Source: Gottfriedia acidiceleris (lineage in GTDB: Bacteria; Bacillota; Bacilli; Bacillales; Bacillaceae_G). Taken from it: a stretch of DNA of 64,000 nt. This document shows, one piece after another, positions 17,432 to 27,248 of this stretch. The position numbers and the translations under genes are program-made. Within the stretch, counting starts at the first letter, position 1, and every line of letters begins with the position of its first letter. The notes beneath the pieces were generated by a model. The model did not search any database. It saw only the letters and a list, made by a program, of their open reading frames with translations, and was not told the origin of the DNA. The stretch spans positions 992,001-1,056,000 of the forward strand of contig NZ_SCFN01000001.1 in the NCBI RefSeq assembly GCF_004138285.1, in the 5' to 3' direction.

Positions 17432-18559
17432 ATGAGACAATCAATATATATAAAATCTATTAATCTTAAACGTGTAACGGCAAGTGTCTTTGTAGGCATT
17501 GTCTTATTATTTTTGTTAGCTAGTTTATTTGTGACATCAATGAAAAATACTAAATCATATTATGTACATCAATGGTTCGAAAAAATGAGCTATGAAGGAT
17601 TTATTAAAGCGTTTGAATATGAAAATGGTCATTTTAAGTTAGGTGACGATGCCAATAAAAATGGACAACCTATCGGTAATATTCTTTTTTCATTTATTAC
17701 CAATATTAGACTGTACGATCCAAAAAGTTTATTAGTACATGAAATATCAAGTATGACAAAATTCGAAAATAATATCTTAGTTGCTGGAGAAGGAATTGAT
17801 TTTACGAATCTTCCAATAGAATCAAGCTTAACACTCGACGAAATTAACCAAGATCCAACTGTTAAAGATCCAGTGAATGAACCAATAAAAAATCCAACAA
17901 ATCCACCATCAAAAACTACAAATGGAAAAGATGTCTTTTTTATTTACCACACACATAGCTGGGAATCATTTTTACCTTTAATCCCAGGTGCAAAATCGCC
18001 AAATCAAGCTTCTTCTCCAAAAGTAAATGTAAGCTTATTAGGTGAACGATTGAAAAAAAATTTAGAAGCAAATGGAATCGGTGCGATTGACGATAAAACA
18101 AATATTGGAGCTGAATTAACGAAAAGAAATTGGAATTGGGGAAGTTCATATAAAATGTCAAGATTGGTTGTACAAGATGCGATTAATCAAGATAAAGATT
18201 TAAATTATCTTATTGACATACATCGTGATGATCAAAGAAAAAATGTGACAACTACTGAGATTAATGGTCAAAAATATGCAAAGCTATACTTTATAGTTGG
18301 TGTAGAAAACAAAAATTATAGAAAGAACTTAGCGTTAGCTAAAGATATAAATAGTGAAATTATGAAATTTAACAAAGGTTTAACAAGAGGAATATTTAGT
18401 AAAAACTATAAACAAGGAAATGGCGTTTATAACCAAGATTTATCACCAAACTCAATATTAATCGAAGTAGGAGGAGTCGATAATACATTACCTGAACTTT
18501 ATAGAACAATCGACTTGCTCTCAGATATCTTGAGCAAATACTATTGGGATCATCAATAG
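17432..18559 (+). CDS. spoIIP: stage II sporulation protein P (SpoIIP-like amidase/endopeptidase)
   Basis: Peptidoglycan hydrolase that works with SpoIID and SpoIIM to degrade septal wall and drive engulfment of the forespore. One N-terminal membrane helix (residues ~16-36) is followed by an extracytoplasmic linker rich in Pro/Asn/Lys and the catalytic domain, with the zinc-amidase signatures YHTHSWESF, DIHRD and LIEVGG. It has 375 residues. AGAGGTGAT precedes ATG 17432, so the longer upstream reading is rejected. It stands alone. A paralogue may exist elsewhere, so equivalence to the essential spoIIP is likely but not certain. Confidence 0.9.
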   Translation: MRQSIYIKSINLKRVTASVFVGIVLLFLLASLFVTSMKNTKSYYVHQWFEKMSYEGFIKAFEYENGHFKLGDDANKNGQPIGNILFSFITNIRLYDPKSLLVHEISSMTKFENNILVAGEGIDFTNLPIESSLTLDEINQDPTVKDPVNEPIKNPTNPPSKTTNGKDVFFIYHTHSWESFLPLIPGAKSPNQASSPKVNVSLLGERLKKNLEANGIGAIDDKTNIGAELTKRNWNWGSSYKMSRLVVQDAINQDKDLNYLIDIHRDDQRKNVTTTEINGQKYAKLYFIVGVENKNYRKNLALAKDINSEIMKFNKGLTRGIFSKNYKQGNGVYNQDLSPNSILIEVGGVDNTLPELYRTIDLLSDILSKYYWDHQ

Positions 18560-18573
18560 TGTAGTTAAAAAAT

Positions 18574-18618
18574 AAAAAGAAGACCGAGAAAAGAAAAAAC
18601 TTTTCATGGTCTTTTTTT
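18574..18618 (+). terminator. terminator of spoIIP
   Basis: AAGACC plus GAAAAG pairs with CTTTTC plus GGTCTT, followed by T7. Confidence 0.88.
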
Positions 18619-18735
18619 TATTTTTCCTTAAAGTTTCTATGCCTAGTTCATTTAAACTCTCTTTCATAACCATCAGTAAATTGTAAAGAATAGATACTAA
18701 GTAATTTGTTAAAACCTTAAAATGGAGGATTAGAT

Positions 18736-19119
18736 ATGAAAAGAGGATTTATAATCATACTATTAATGTGCATAATTGCGACATCAAAACCGGCATATGC
18801 ATTTGCAGTTCAAAATGAAGTATTAGAGGACGCGGTGTTATCAATCTTATTTCCTAGTATAAATAACCGCTTATATAAAATGTTCGGTCCTGGAGAACAA
18901 TATAATTGTGCGACAATAACAAATATAAAAAAGAAATATAATGGTACATACGTATTCGGAGCAACAATTCAATTAATTGCATATAAACAAGATCAGCAAC
19001 CACCTTACACTCTTGTTAAATTTAATTTTTCAAATGATGACGGAGAATGGAGTATTCGCTCCGTGACAAAAGAACCAATTCAAACAAAAACGACTTCTTT
19101 ATGTAGACCTCCTGTATAA
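18736..19119 (+). CDS. secreted DUF3888-like protein
   Basis: 127 residues with a classical signal peptide (MKRGFIIILLMCIIATSKPAYAF). The mature part resembles DUF3888 proteins of Bacillus: an acidic start (LEDAVLSILFPSINN), then beta-rich repeats with PPYTLVKFNFS and a C-terminal strand. The function of the family is unknown. GGAGGAT precedes the ATG. Confidence 0.75.
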   Translation: MKRGFIIILLMCIIATSKPAYAFAVQNEVLEDAVLSILFPSINNRLYKMFGPGEQYNCATITNIKKKYNGTYVFGATIQLIAYKQDQQPPYTLVKFNFSNDDGEWSIRSVTKEPIQTKTTSLCRPPV

Positions 19120-19139
19120 CATTATTATTGAGGTAGTGC

Positions 19140-19190
19140 ATGCGCGATTTTGGTAAAAAATGTAAAAAAATATTAGGTAAAAAGAATTAA
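19140..19190 (+). CDS. possible 16-aa basic peptide
   Basis: ATG 19140 has GAGGT eight bases upstream and opens a 17-codon frame encoding MRDFGKKCKKILGKKN. It is strongly basic with one cysteine. It ends exactly where a perfect palindrome begins (19189). A frame this short can arise by chance, so this is only a candidate. Confidence 0.2.
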   Translation: MRDFGKKCKKILGKKN

Positions 19191-19215
19191 ATTTATCATT
19201 TTTGATGATAAATTT
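19189..19215. promoter_or_regulatory. perfect 11-bp inverted repeat (operator or terminator-like hairpin)
   Basis: AAATTTATCAT, TTTTG spacer, ATGATAAATTT. No T-tract follows, so an operator or a transcript-stabilising hairpin is as likely as a terminator. It lies 50 bases before the next gene's start. Confidence 0.6.
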
Positions 19216-19264
19216 AGTATAAAGTATGATATGATAAAGAAAAAAATTAAAGGTGGCAATATCG

Positions 19265-20035
19265 TTGGCGGGAATTGATTCAATAAAGGAGATTATCTAT
19301 ATTTATGGTGATAACCATAATCATTGCTTTATAACATCAGGTATAAATTATAAAGAATTTGTTCAAGGACTTCCTTTTCCTCTTCAAAACATTCTTTTGC
19401 TAAAACACGATATTCAATGGTCCGAATTTAATTTAAATTCCTCTTTTTATTATGTTGAAAGAGAATATATTAATCAATTTATATTAGAGCATAGTGAACA
19501 TGATGACCTTTGTTGGATCGATTTTGAAGAATTAGCAGATTTAGATGAGCTAGAGCCTAAAGAAATTGCAGAATTACTGTATCTTGCTCACAAAAAAGAA
19601 CCATTACAAAAACCTTTTGTACCAAGATTAAACAATTCATTTGCATACATGAACATAAGTGATGGAATGTATCAAAAGGTTTATTATAAACGAACTAATG
19701 ACTTTATTTTTATGCTATGTAATGTCATATCATATAAAATTACACAACTTCAGAGAAGAAGTTTAAATATATTTAATCGTTCAAAACAAATTAATCCAAT
19801 CAATATTAAATTAATGTTGACTTTATACCCTTTAATGGAAGATGGATTAATCATTGATTTAAGTGAGAGAGTCGAAAATAGAAAGGTAATTGAAATCCCT
19901 ATTTTCCGAGTTGATTTTTATTCTGGCGTAGATGAAATTTTAGAAAATGTCGAAGAGTATCGTGAACTCACAAATCATATTGCAAATTTAACTTATTCAA
20001 AAAAAGATGACGAATGGTCTGTAGTTCAAGTTTAA
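19265..20035 (+). CDS. YjbA-like protein (UPF0736/DUF3603)
   Basis: 256-residue soluble protein. The segment CWIDFEELADLDELEPKEIAELL and the later PFVPRLNNSFAYM and LYPLMEDGLIIDL blocks match my memory of the Bacillus YjbA family, whose function is unknown. TTG 19265 is preceded by AAAGGTGG at eight bases and is preferred to a GTG at 19253 lying inside that site. Monocistronic with a very strong terminator. Confidence 0.7.
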   Translation: MAGIDSIKEIIYIYGDNHNHCFITSGINYKEFVQGLPFPLQNILLLKHDIQWSEFNLNSSFYYVEREYINQFILEHSEHDDLCWIDFEELADLDELEPKEIAELLYLAHKKEPLQKPFVPRLNNSFAYMNISDGMYQKVYYKRTNDFIFMLCNVISYKITQLQRRSLNIFNRSKQINPINIKLMLTLYPLMEDGLIIDLSERVENRKVIEIPIFRVDFYSGVDEILENVEEYRELTNHIANLTYSKKDDEWSVVQV

Positions 20036-20086
20036 GAAAGATGATGAACAATGGAGTAAGTGAACGTTTGCGGGGGAAGTTAAATT

Positions 20087-20147
20087 GGCCTTTTAGGTCC
20101 TTTCAGTTTGTAGATGAATTCTGAAAGGACCTAAAAGGTCTTTTTTT
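20087..20147 (+). terminator. very long terminator hairpin
   Basis: A 20-bp stem: GGCCTTTTAGGTCCTTTCAG against CTGAAAGGACCTAAAAGGTC (one G-U pair), followed by T7. Confidence 0.95.
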
Positions 20148-20166
20148 GCTTTTCCTCAATTTATTT

Positions 20167-20520
20167 CTAAAGTATTGCACTTAAGACAATTAATAAATTA
20201 TAGAAAATAGTTACAATAACCGAAAATAATCCAAATCCAATTGCTGTATATCCTAAAGTGGAATGACCTTTAGTTACAGAGTATATTCCAAGTGCAATTC
20301 CTACGATTCCAAATAAAACAGGCATTAAAAATAACGAAAATAGTGAAAAAAATAGAGCTACGTATCCAATTACAATTCCAGAGGCATGAGATTTATCTGA
20401 AGTTGTTTCCGAATAAAACACATTCCTTGTGGGATAAAACTCTGCACTATATTCTTCATTTTGATCCTTTGGTAAATTGTGATTACGTTTATGTTCTTTA
20501 TGCTTTTTATGACGATACAT
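20167..20520 (-). CDS. DUF4190-like two-helix membrane protein
   Basis: 117 residues: a very basic, His/Lys-rich N-terminus (YRHKKHKEHKRNHN), then two or three glycine-rich membrane segments with the GIVGIALGIYSVTKG turn typical of DUF4190 proteins. The function is unknown. A ribosome site (AAGGAGTG) precedes the ATG. It is on the opposite strand to its neighbours. Confidence 0.7.
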   Translation of the reverse strand: MYRHKKHKEHKRNHNLPKDQNEEYSAEFYPTRNVFYSETTSDKSHASGIVIGYVALFFSLFSLFLMPVLFGIVGIALGIYSVTKGHSTLGYTAIGFGLFSVIVTIFYNLLIVLSAIL

Positions 20521-20703
20521 ATAATTACACTCCTTTCTTTTAATGCCTTACCTTTAGTATGTAACTTTGAATTCCATTGATAAGTAGAAAGTATTAGTAA
20601 TTTTGAATGATATGATTAAAGAATTTTGAATTTTTAAAAATGAAATTTTTGTAAAATTGTGCTATAATTTTGATTATAATGAAGTGCAATTGGAGATGAT
20701 TGA

Positions 20704-22384
20704 ATGAGTCAAGTTAAGTCAGATTTAGAAATTGCTTTTGAATCAGAAATGAAAAAAATAACCGAAATTGCAGATAATTTAAATCTTTTTGATGAAGAAG
20801 TTGAAAACTATGGGCATTATAAAGCTAAATTGTCATTATCAATTTTAGACCGATTAAAAAAAAAATGAAGATGGTAAATTAATCTTAGTTACTTCAATCA
20901 ATCCAACTCCTGCTGGTGAAGGTAAATCAACGGTAACTGTTGGACTTGCACAAGCTTTCCACAAAATTGGCAAAAATGCAATCGTTGCATTGCGTGAACC
21001 TTCTTTAGGGCCAACAATGGGAGTAAAAGGCGGTGCAACTGGAGGAGGCTATTCTCAAGTTTTACCGATGGATGATATTAATTTGCATTTTAACGGTGAT
21101 ATCCATGCCATTACTACGACGAATAATGCTTTAGCAGCATTTATTGATAATCATATCCATCAAGGAAATGAACTTGAAATTGATGTGCGTAGAATTACTT
21201 GGAAGAGAGTAGTCGATTTAAATGATCGTGCTTTAAGAAATGTCGTTGTAGGTTTAGGTGGTCCATCTGGAGGAGTACCAAGAGAAGATGGATTTGATAT
21301 AACTGTTGCTTCTGAAATTATGGCAGTTCTTTGTTTAGCGACATCAATTCAAGACTTAAAAGAAAGACTTAAACGAATTGTCGTTGCCTATACAATACAT
21401 AAAACTCCAGTAACTGTTGGAGATTTAAAAGTTGAAGGAGCTCTAGCATTATTACTTAAAGACGCAATTAAACCAAATCTTGTTCAAACCATTGAACACA
21501 CTCCAGCAATTATTCATGGTGGTCCATTTGCTAATATTGCTCATGGTTGTAACAGTGTTATTGCAACTAAAATGGCTATGAAATTAGGGGAATATGTTGT
21601 AACAGAAGCTGGTTTTGGTGCAGATTTAGGAGCAGAAAAATTCTTAAATATCAAAACTAGAGCCTTAGGTGTTACACCTGATGCAGTCGTAATTGTTGCT
21701 ACAATTAGAGCATTAAAAATGCATGGTGGAGTAAATAAAAATGAATTGACTAATGAAAACGCTTTAGCAGTTAAAGATGGGATTCAAAACCTAGAAAAGC
21801 ATGTAGAAACAGTTCGCAAATTTAATGTGCCTGTTGTTGTAGCAATTAATAAATTTATTTCTGACTCAGAGGAAGAAATAAGTGTATTAAAACAATGGGG
21901 ACAAGATAACGGCATTAAGATCGTTTTAACAGAAGTTTGGGAACATGGTGGTAAAGGTGGCGTAGAGCTGGCTGAATCACTTGTTAGTATGTTAAAAAAT
22001 CCTAAGGAAAAATTTAATTATTTATATGAATTATCTGATTCAATTGAAAATAAAATAGAAAAAATTGCAAAAGAAGTTTATGGCGCAGACGGAGTGAATA
22101 TTTCTCCTAAAGCCAAAAAACAAATTTTGGAATTTAATGAAAATGGTTGGGGCAACCTACCAATTTGTATGGCAAAATCTCAATATTCTTTATCAGATCA
22201 ACCAAGTTTAGTTGGAAGACCTTCTGGTTTTAAAGTAGAAATAAGAGAACTTAAAGCATCAATTGGTGCAGGTTTTATAGTTGCACTAACAGGTAACGTA
22301 ATGACTATGCCAGGTTTACCGAAAAAACCGGCTGCATTAAATATGGACGTGGATGAACTTGGCCGTCCAAAAGGATTGTTTTAA
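20704..22384 (+). CDS. fhs: formate-tetrahydrofolate ligase, with apparent +1 frameshift
   Basis: ATP-dependent enzyme making 10-formyl-tetrahydrofolate from formate. Translation from ATG 20704 (good GGAGATGA site) gives the normal N-terminus but stops at TGA 20866 after a run of ten A (20856-20865). The continuing family sequence, beginning [20 protein letters not shown] with its P-loop, lies in the next frame and runs to 22384. Deleting one A restores LKKNEDGK and a 559-residue protein, the normal length. Downstream motifs such as [13 protein letters not shown] and [11 protein letters not shown] are intact. Either the assembly has one extra A, or the gene is truly shifted, or the A-run causes polymerase slippage. 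The rest shows no decay, so I favour a functional gene or a sequence error. Confidence 0.9.
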
Positions 22385-22396
22385 TTAACTTAATAA

Positions 22397-22441
22397 CATA
22401 CTGAAAAGATACTCGCATTTGATGCGAGTTTTTTCAGTATG
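22397..22441 (+). terminator. terminator of fhs
   Basis: CATACTGAAAA with inner ACTCGCAT pairs with ATGCGAGT and TTTTCAGTATG around a TTG loop; the stem is interrupted only by a small bulge. Confidence 0.88.
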
Positions 22442-22489
22442 AGTTACTGTTACGGAGTAAAAATACATCACAATAGGGGAGATGCTCAT

Positions 22490-24724
22490 TTGATTAAGTT
22501 AGCTAAATATTTAAAAGCATTTAGTACAAGTATAGTTTTAGCTATATTATTCTTATTTGGTCAGGCCATGTGTGATTTGAACTTACCTAACTTTATGTCC
22601 GAAATCGTAAACAATGGTATTCAGCAAAATGGTATATTACATGTCGCTCCAGATGCAATTAGTCAAAAAGGTATGAAACTAATGACTACCTTTATGACAG
22701 ATAAAGAAAAAGAAATTGTAATGACAAATTATGAATTAATATCTACAACTGATAAAAACTCCAAAGGAAAAACATACATAAGTATTTACAAAAAGGCAGA
22801 TCAGAACATATACGTAAAGAAAAATTTTAAAAAAAATGTAGAAAAACAACTTGATCAATTATTTGGTGCTTCTACTTGGACTCTAATTAATATAATCCAA
22901 GAAGAATCTACTGGAAAAGTCAGTCATGCACAAACTAGTAGTACGCCACGTTCAAATAAGATTAATTTAACAAAACTATATGAGTTGCAACCAATGTTTG
23001 ATAAACTTTCCAAAAATGTGATAATACATGCGCATAATAAAGCTATTTCATCGGATAAAACCTTACTAACTCAAAGTGGTATTATGATGACGAAAGCATT
23101 TTATACTGAATTAGGGGTTAATTTACATAAAATAGGAAGTTTATATATCGTTAAAATTGGTTTAATTATGATTGCGATCGCTTTACTTGGAGGAATAGCA
23201 ACAGTCTTAGTCAGCTTTTTGTCCTCGAAGATTGCATCAGGTGTTGCTAGGAATTTACGTAAAGATGTTTTCAAAAAAATTGAAAGCTTTTCAAACAATG
23301 AATTTGATAAATTTTCAACGGCATCTCTGATTACAAGATGTACAAATGATGTAATGCAAATTCAAACTCTTTTAATGATGGGGATACGCATGCTCTGTTA
23401 TGCGCCAATTATGGGAATTGGCGGAATCATAATGGCGATCAATAAATCTGCTTCGATGAGCTGGATTATTGCATTAGCTGTTATCGTTCTACTTTCTTTA
23501 ATTATGCTAATCATGACAGTTGCTATTCCAAAGTTTAAATTAATTCAAAAGCTAATAGATAAGTTAAATCTAGTTTCAAGAGAAAATTTAACGGGATTGA
23601 TGGTGATTAGAGCTTTTGGAAATGCTTCACATGAAAAAATGCGATTCCAAGAGGTAAACAGCGAATTAACGAAAACTAATTTATTTGTCAATCGAATTAT
23701 GACAATGATGATGCCTTCAATGATGTTGATTATGAATGGTTCATCACTGTTAATTATTTGGGTAGGTGCACATCAAATTGCTAAATCTGATATGCAAGTA
23801 GGTGATATGATCGCATTTATGCAATATGCAATGCAAATCATCACAGCATTTTTAATGATTTCAATCATGTTTATCCTTGTTCCTAGAGCTGCTGTTTCTG
23901 CTACACGTATTTCAGAAGTATTGTCTACTGAAGTATCAATTATCGATCCAGAGTTTCATAAAAACTTTGAAGCAGAGAAAAAAGGATTTGTTGAATTTAA
24001 AAATGTTTGTTTCCGATATGAAGGTGCTGAAAATGATGTACTTAATAATATTTCATTTGTTGTAAAGCCAGGACAAACAACTGCCATTATTGGTCCAACC
24101 GGTTCGGGGAAAACAACAATTGCAAATTTAATATTACGTTTTTATGATGTTACCAAAGGGGAAGTCTTAGTTGATGGTGTAGATCTAAGGGAAGTAAAGC
24201 AAAAGGATTTACGCACTAAAATAGGGTATGTACCTCAAAAAGGACTATTACTAACAGGGACAATTGCTTCTAATTTAAAATATGGAAATAAAAATATTTC
24301 TGATGAAGAAATGGAAAGAGTAGCCCAAATTGCTCAGGCTAGTGAATTTATCTCTCAAAAAGAAGGGGGATTTAATGCTGAAATTTCTCAAGGTGGAGAT
24401 AATGTTTCAGGTGGTCAAAAACAAAGGATTTCGATCGCTCGGGCTTTAGCAAGAAAACCCGAAATTCTTATCTTTGACGATAGTTTCTCTGCGCTTGATT
24501 TTAAGACGGATTTTGCGCTAAGAAAAGCATTAAATGAAGATATAGAATCGACTACGATGATCATAATTGCCCAACGTGTAAATACGATCATGAATGCAGA
24601 GCATATTGTTGTTTTAGATAATGGCAGGATTGTAGGCAAAGGAACTCATAAAGAACTTCTGAAAAATTGCCCAGAATACTTAGAAATTGCTTCATCGCAG
24701 TTATCCAAGGAGGAATTAGCATGA
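22490..24724 (+). CDS. heterodimeric ABC exporter subunit with degenerate ATP site
   Basis: 744 residues: six-helix transmembrane domain followed by a nucleotide-binding domain. About 150 extracellular residues (Lys/Asn/Thr-rich) are inserted between helices 1 and 2. Walker A is GPTGSGKTT, the Q-loop YVPQKG, the signature VSGGQKQR. The Walker B ends IFDDS, with Asp in place of the catalytic Glu, and the switch histidine is replaced by Gln (AQRVNT), so this half is expected to bind but not efficiently hydrolyse ATP. TTG 22490 has AGGGGAGA upstream; an ATG at 22439 lies inside the fhs terminator. The stop overlaps the next gene's start (ATGA), indicating coupled synthesis of partners. The substrate is unknown. 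Confidence 0.9.
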   Translation: MIKLAKYLKAFSTSIVLAILFLFGQAMCDLNLPNFMSEIVNNGIQQNGILHVAPDAISQKGMKLMTTFMTDKEKEIVMTNYELISTTDKNSKGKTYISIYKKADQNIYVKKNFKKNVEKQLDQLFGASTWTLINIIQEESTGKVSHAQTSSTPRSNKINLTKLYELQPMFDKLSKNVIIHAHNKAISSDKTLLTQSGIMMTKAFYTELGVNLHKIGSLYIVKIGLIMIAIALLGGIATVLVSFLSSKIASGVARNLRKDVFKKIESFSNNEFDKFSTASLITRCTNDVMQIQTLLMMGIRMLCYAPIMGIGGIIMAINKSASMSWIIALAVIVLLSLIMLIMTVAIPKFKLIQKLIDKLNLVSRENLTGLMVIRAFGNASHEKMRFQEVNSELTKTNLFVNRIMTMMMPSMMLIMNGSSLLIIWVGAHQIAKSDMQVGDMIAFMQYAMQIITAFLMISIMFILVPRAAVSATRISEVLSTEVSIIDPEFHKNFEAEKKGFVEFKNVCFRYEGAENDVLNNISFVVKPGQTTAIIGPTGSGKTTIANLILRFYDVTKGEVLVDGVDLREVKQKDLRTKIGYVPQKGLLLTGTIASNLKYGNKNISDEEMERVAQIAQASEFISQKEGGFNAEISQGGDNVSGGQKQRISIARALARKPEILIFDDSFSALDFKTDFALRKALNEDIESTTMIIIAQRVNTIMNAEHIVVLDNGRIVGKGTHKELLKNCPEYLEIASSQLSKEELA

Positions 24725-26595
24725 GCAATTCTAATAAAAATACATTTCAAAATCAGGGCGGGGGTCGCGGGCCCGGTCAAATGTTTGGAAGAAATATTCC
24801 AATGGCACCAGGTCAAAAAGCGAAAGATTTGAAAGGTTCGTTGGCAAAATTGATGAGTTATTTAGGAGCGCACAAAAAGACAATCATTTTTGTTTTTATA
24901 CTAGCAATTGTTTCAACTGTATTTACAATACTAGGACCAAAAATTCTTGGGAAAGCGACAGATGAAATTTTTTCTGGTGTCATGAAACAAATTAGCGGTA
25001 GTGGAAAAATTAACTTTGGAAAAATAAGTGTAATTGGTTTATGGTTAATCGGTTTATATTTATTAAGCTCACTTTTTGCATATTTTCAAGGCTATGTAAT
25101 GAGTGGTGTTACGATGAAGGTAACTTATAAGCTTCGAAGTGATATAAATGATAAAATTCATAAATTATCTTTAAGCTATTTTGATCAAACTAGTCACGGT
25201 GAAGTTCTTTCTAGAATAACAAATGATGTTGATACAATTAATCAAACATTAAACCAAAGTTTAACGCAAATAATTACCTCGATTACCTCGATTATTGGTA
25301 TAACAATTATGATGATTTCGATTAGCTGGCAACTCACTTTAGTAGCGCTATGTATATTACCTCTTTCTTTGGTATTTGTCATGATGATCGTAAAAAAATC
25401 TCAAAAACATTTTATTAACCAGCAAAGATATTTAGGAAAAGTAAATGGACATGTAGAAGAAATGTTAGGAAATCATGTTTTAGTAAAAGCATTTAGTGGT
25501 GAAGATGAATCTACAAGAGCTTTTAGTGAGTATAATGATGAGTTATATAAATCGGCGTGGAGAGCGAATTTTCTATCAGGACTTATGATTCCGATCACTG
25601 CTTTTATTGGAAACATTGGCTACGTTGCTATTTGTATATTAGGTGGATATTTTACTGCAAATGGATCAATGACAGTTGGAGGAATTCAAGCTTTCATTCA
25701 GTATGTCCGTTCATTTACGCAGCCAATTTCACAAATTGCTAATATTTCAAATATACTTCAACAAACAGCAGCTGCCGCAGAAAGAGTATTTGAATTTTTA
25801 GAAGAGAAAGAAGAAGTACCTGAAGTAACAAATGCCTTATCAATTAAACACAATGAAGTTACAAGTGATGTTCGTTTTAATCATGTGGCTTTTGGTTATA
25901 CACCTGAAAAAATAATTATTCATGATTTTAATTTAGTCGTTAAACCTGGCCAAAAAATTGCAATTGTTGGGCCAACAGGAGCTGGTAAATCAACAATTGT
26001 AAATTTAATAATGCGGTTTTACGATGTTAATAGTGGGGAAATCACAATCGGTGGACATAACATAAAGAATTTTAAAAGGGATGAACTTAGAGCATTATTT
26101 GGAATGGTTCTACAAGATACTTGGCTATTTAATGGTACAATTGCAGATAATATCCGTTTTGGAAGACTTAATGCATCGGATGAAGAAGTTAAAAATGCCT
26201 CTATTTCTGCTCAATCTGATCACTTTATTAGAGCTTTGCCAGATGGATACAATATGGTTCTTAACGAAGAGGTGAATAATATTTCGCAAGGTCAAAAGCA
26301 GTTAATCACGATTGCTCGAGCAATTTTGGCAGATCCTGAAATATTAATTTTAGATGAAGCAACAAGTAGTGTTGATACGAGAACTGAGGCACTCATTCAA
26401 AAAGCAATGGACAATTTAATGATAGGAAGAACAAGTTTTGTGATTGCGCATCGCCTTTCGACTATTCGAAATGCAGATTTGATTCTTTGTATGAAGGATG
26501 GCGATATTATTGAACAAGGTACGCATGATGAGTTAATGGAAAAAGAAGGTTTCTACGCAAATCTTTATAATAGCCAATTTGAGATAATTAAATAA
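24721..26595 (+). CDS. heterodimeric ABC exporter subunit with catalytic ATP site
   Basis: 624 residues. A low-complexity Gly/Asn/Gln-rich N-terminus (NQGGGRGPGQMFGRN) precedes the six-helix domain and a canonical nucleotide-binding domain: Walker A GPTGAGKST, Walker B ILILDEATSSVD with catalytic Glu, H-loop IAHRLST. Its signature is ISQGQKQL rather than LSGGQ; in the dimer that signature faces the degenerate Walker site of the first subunit, so the two defects complement in the known asymmetric pattern of heterodimeric exporters. GGAGGAATT precedes the ATG. Best guess is export of a drug, lipid or peptide. Confidence 0.92.
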   Translation: MSNSNKNTFQNQGGGRGPGQMFGRNIPMAPGQKAKDLKGSLAKLMSYLGAHKKTIIFVFILAIVSTVFTILGPKILGKATDEIFSGVMKQISGSGKINFGKISVIGLWLIGLYLLSSLFAYFQGYVMSGVTMKVTYKLRSDINDKIHKLSLSYFDQTSHGEVLSRITNDVDTINQTLNQSLTQIITSITSIIGITIMMISISWQLTLVALCILPLSLVFVMMIVKKSQKHFINQQRYLGKVNGHVEEMLGNHVLVKAFSGEDESTRAFSEYNDELYKSAWRANFLSGLMIPITAFIGNIGYVAICILGGYFTANGSMTVGGIQAFIQYVRSFTQPISQIANISNILQQTAAAAERVFEFLEEKEEVPEVTNALSIKHNEVTSDVRFNHVAFGYTPEKIIIHDFNLVVKPGQKIAIVGPTGAGKSTIVNLIMRFYDVNSGEITIGGHNIKNFKRDELRALFGMVLQDTWLFNGTIADNIRFGRLNASDEEVKNASISAQSDHFIRALPDGYNMVLNEEVNNISQGQKQLITIARAILADPEILILDEATSSVDTRTEALIQKAMDNLMIGRTSFVIAHRLSTIRNADLILCMKDGDIIEQGTHDELMEKEGFYANLYNSQFEIIK

Positions 26596-26601
26596 AAATT
26601 G

Positions 26602-26646
26602 ATCCGATAAAATTGAAGCAAGTGGATTTTATCGGATTATTTTTTG
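26602..26646 (+). terminator. terminator of the ABC exporter operon
   Basis: ATCCGATAAAAT pairs perfectly with ATTTTATCGGAT over a 12-base loop; T-rich downstream. Confidence 0.9.
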
Positions 26647-26720
26647 TGTGGTTTGTTTATTATGATACATAATAGAAAATAAGCGAACTCAGGAATCTAT
26701 AGATTAAAGGAGTTTATATA

Positions 26721-27248
26721 ATGTTTGATCCGACCGCTTTTGATAATATGAAGGTTGTAATAGAAGGGCTCATATATGACAAAGATTTAGATGGAGAATA
26801 TGAAATCATTGATCGAAATGACTTTGTTAATCTTTCCAAAATGGATCGGTTATTCTCAATTCAATTTAAAAAATTAAACAAGTCGACTAAGACAACAAGT
26901 TGCACATTTTCAATGAGTACAACAGCTAGTGATTTATATAATGAATTAATTAATGGAAATACTGAAGTAGGATGTTATATTGAAATTGAATTTTCCTTTC
27001 CTAAACCATTAGAAATCGAAATCATTCAAAGAAGTCTACTTTTATTTCAAAATAAGACAGATGAGCAATTCACTCCAATTTATAACATTAAACACTCTAT
27101 TTTAGATAAAAATATCATTGAATCGTCAGTAAACATAAAATTTCAAAATAAAATGACTGAAGATGACTTCGATCTAATAGAAGAATTGGTACATATTACA
27201 GAAATAATGTTACAATGGTACGATGAGCAAATATTAAAGGAGATTTAA
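26721..27248 (+). CDS. hypothetical protein, 175 aa, in operon with DEAD-box helicase
   Basis: Acidic soluble protein with no membrane segment or recognised domain. It ends with TAA directly against the ATG of the helicase gene, and the helicase's ribosome site (AAAGGAGA) lies inside its last codons, so the two are translated from one message and may be functionally linked. AAAGGAG precedes its own ATG. I do not recognise a family. Confidence 0.75.
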   Translation: MFDPTAFDNMKVVIEGLIYDKDLDGEYEIIDRNDFVNLSKMDRLFSIQFKKLNKSTKTTSCTFSMSTTASDLYNELINGNTEVGCYIEIEFSFPKPLEIEIIQRSLLLFQNKTDEQFTPIYNIKHSILDKNIIESSVNIKFQNKMTEDDFDLIEELVHITEIMLQWYDEQILKEI

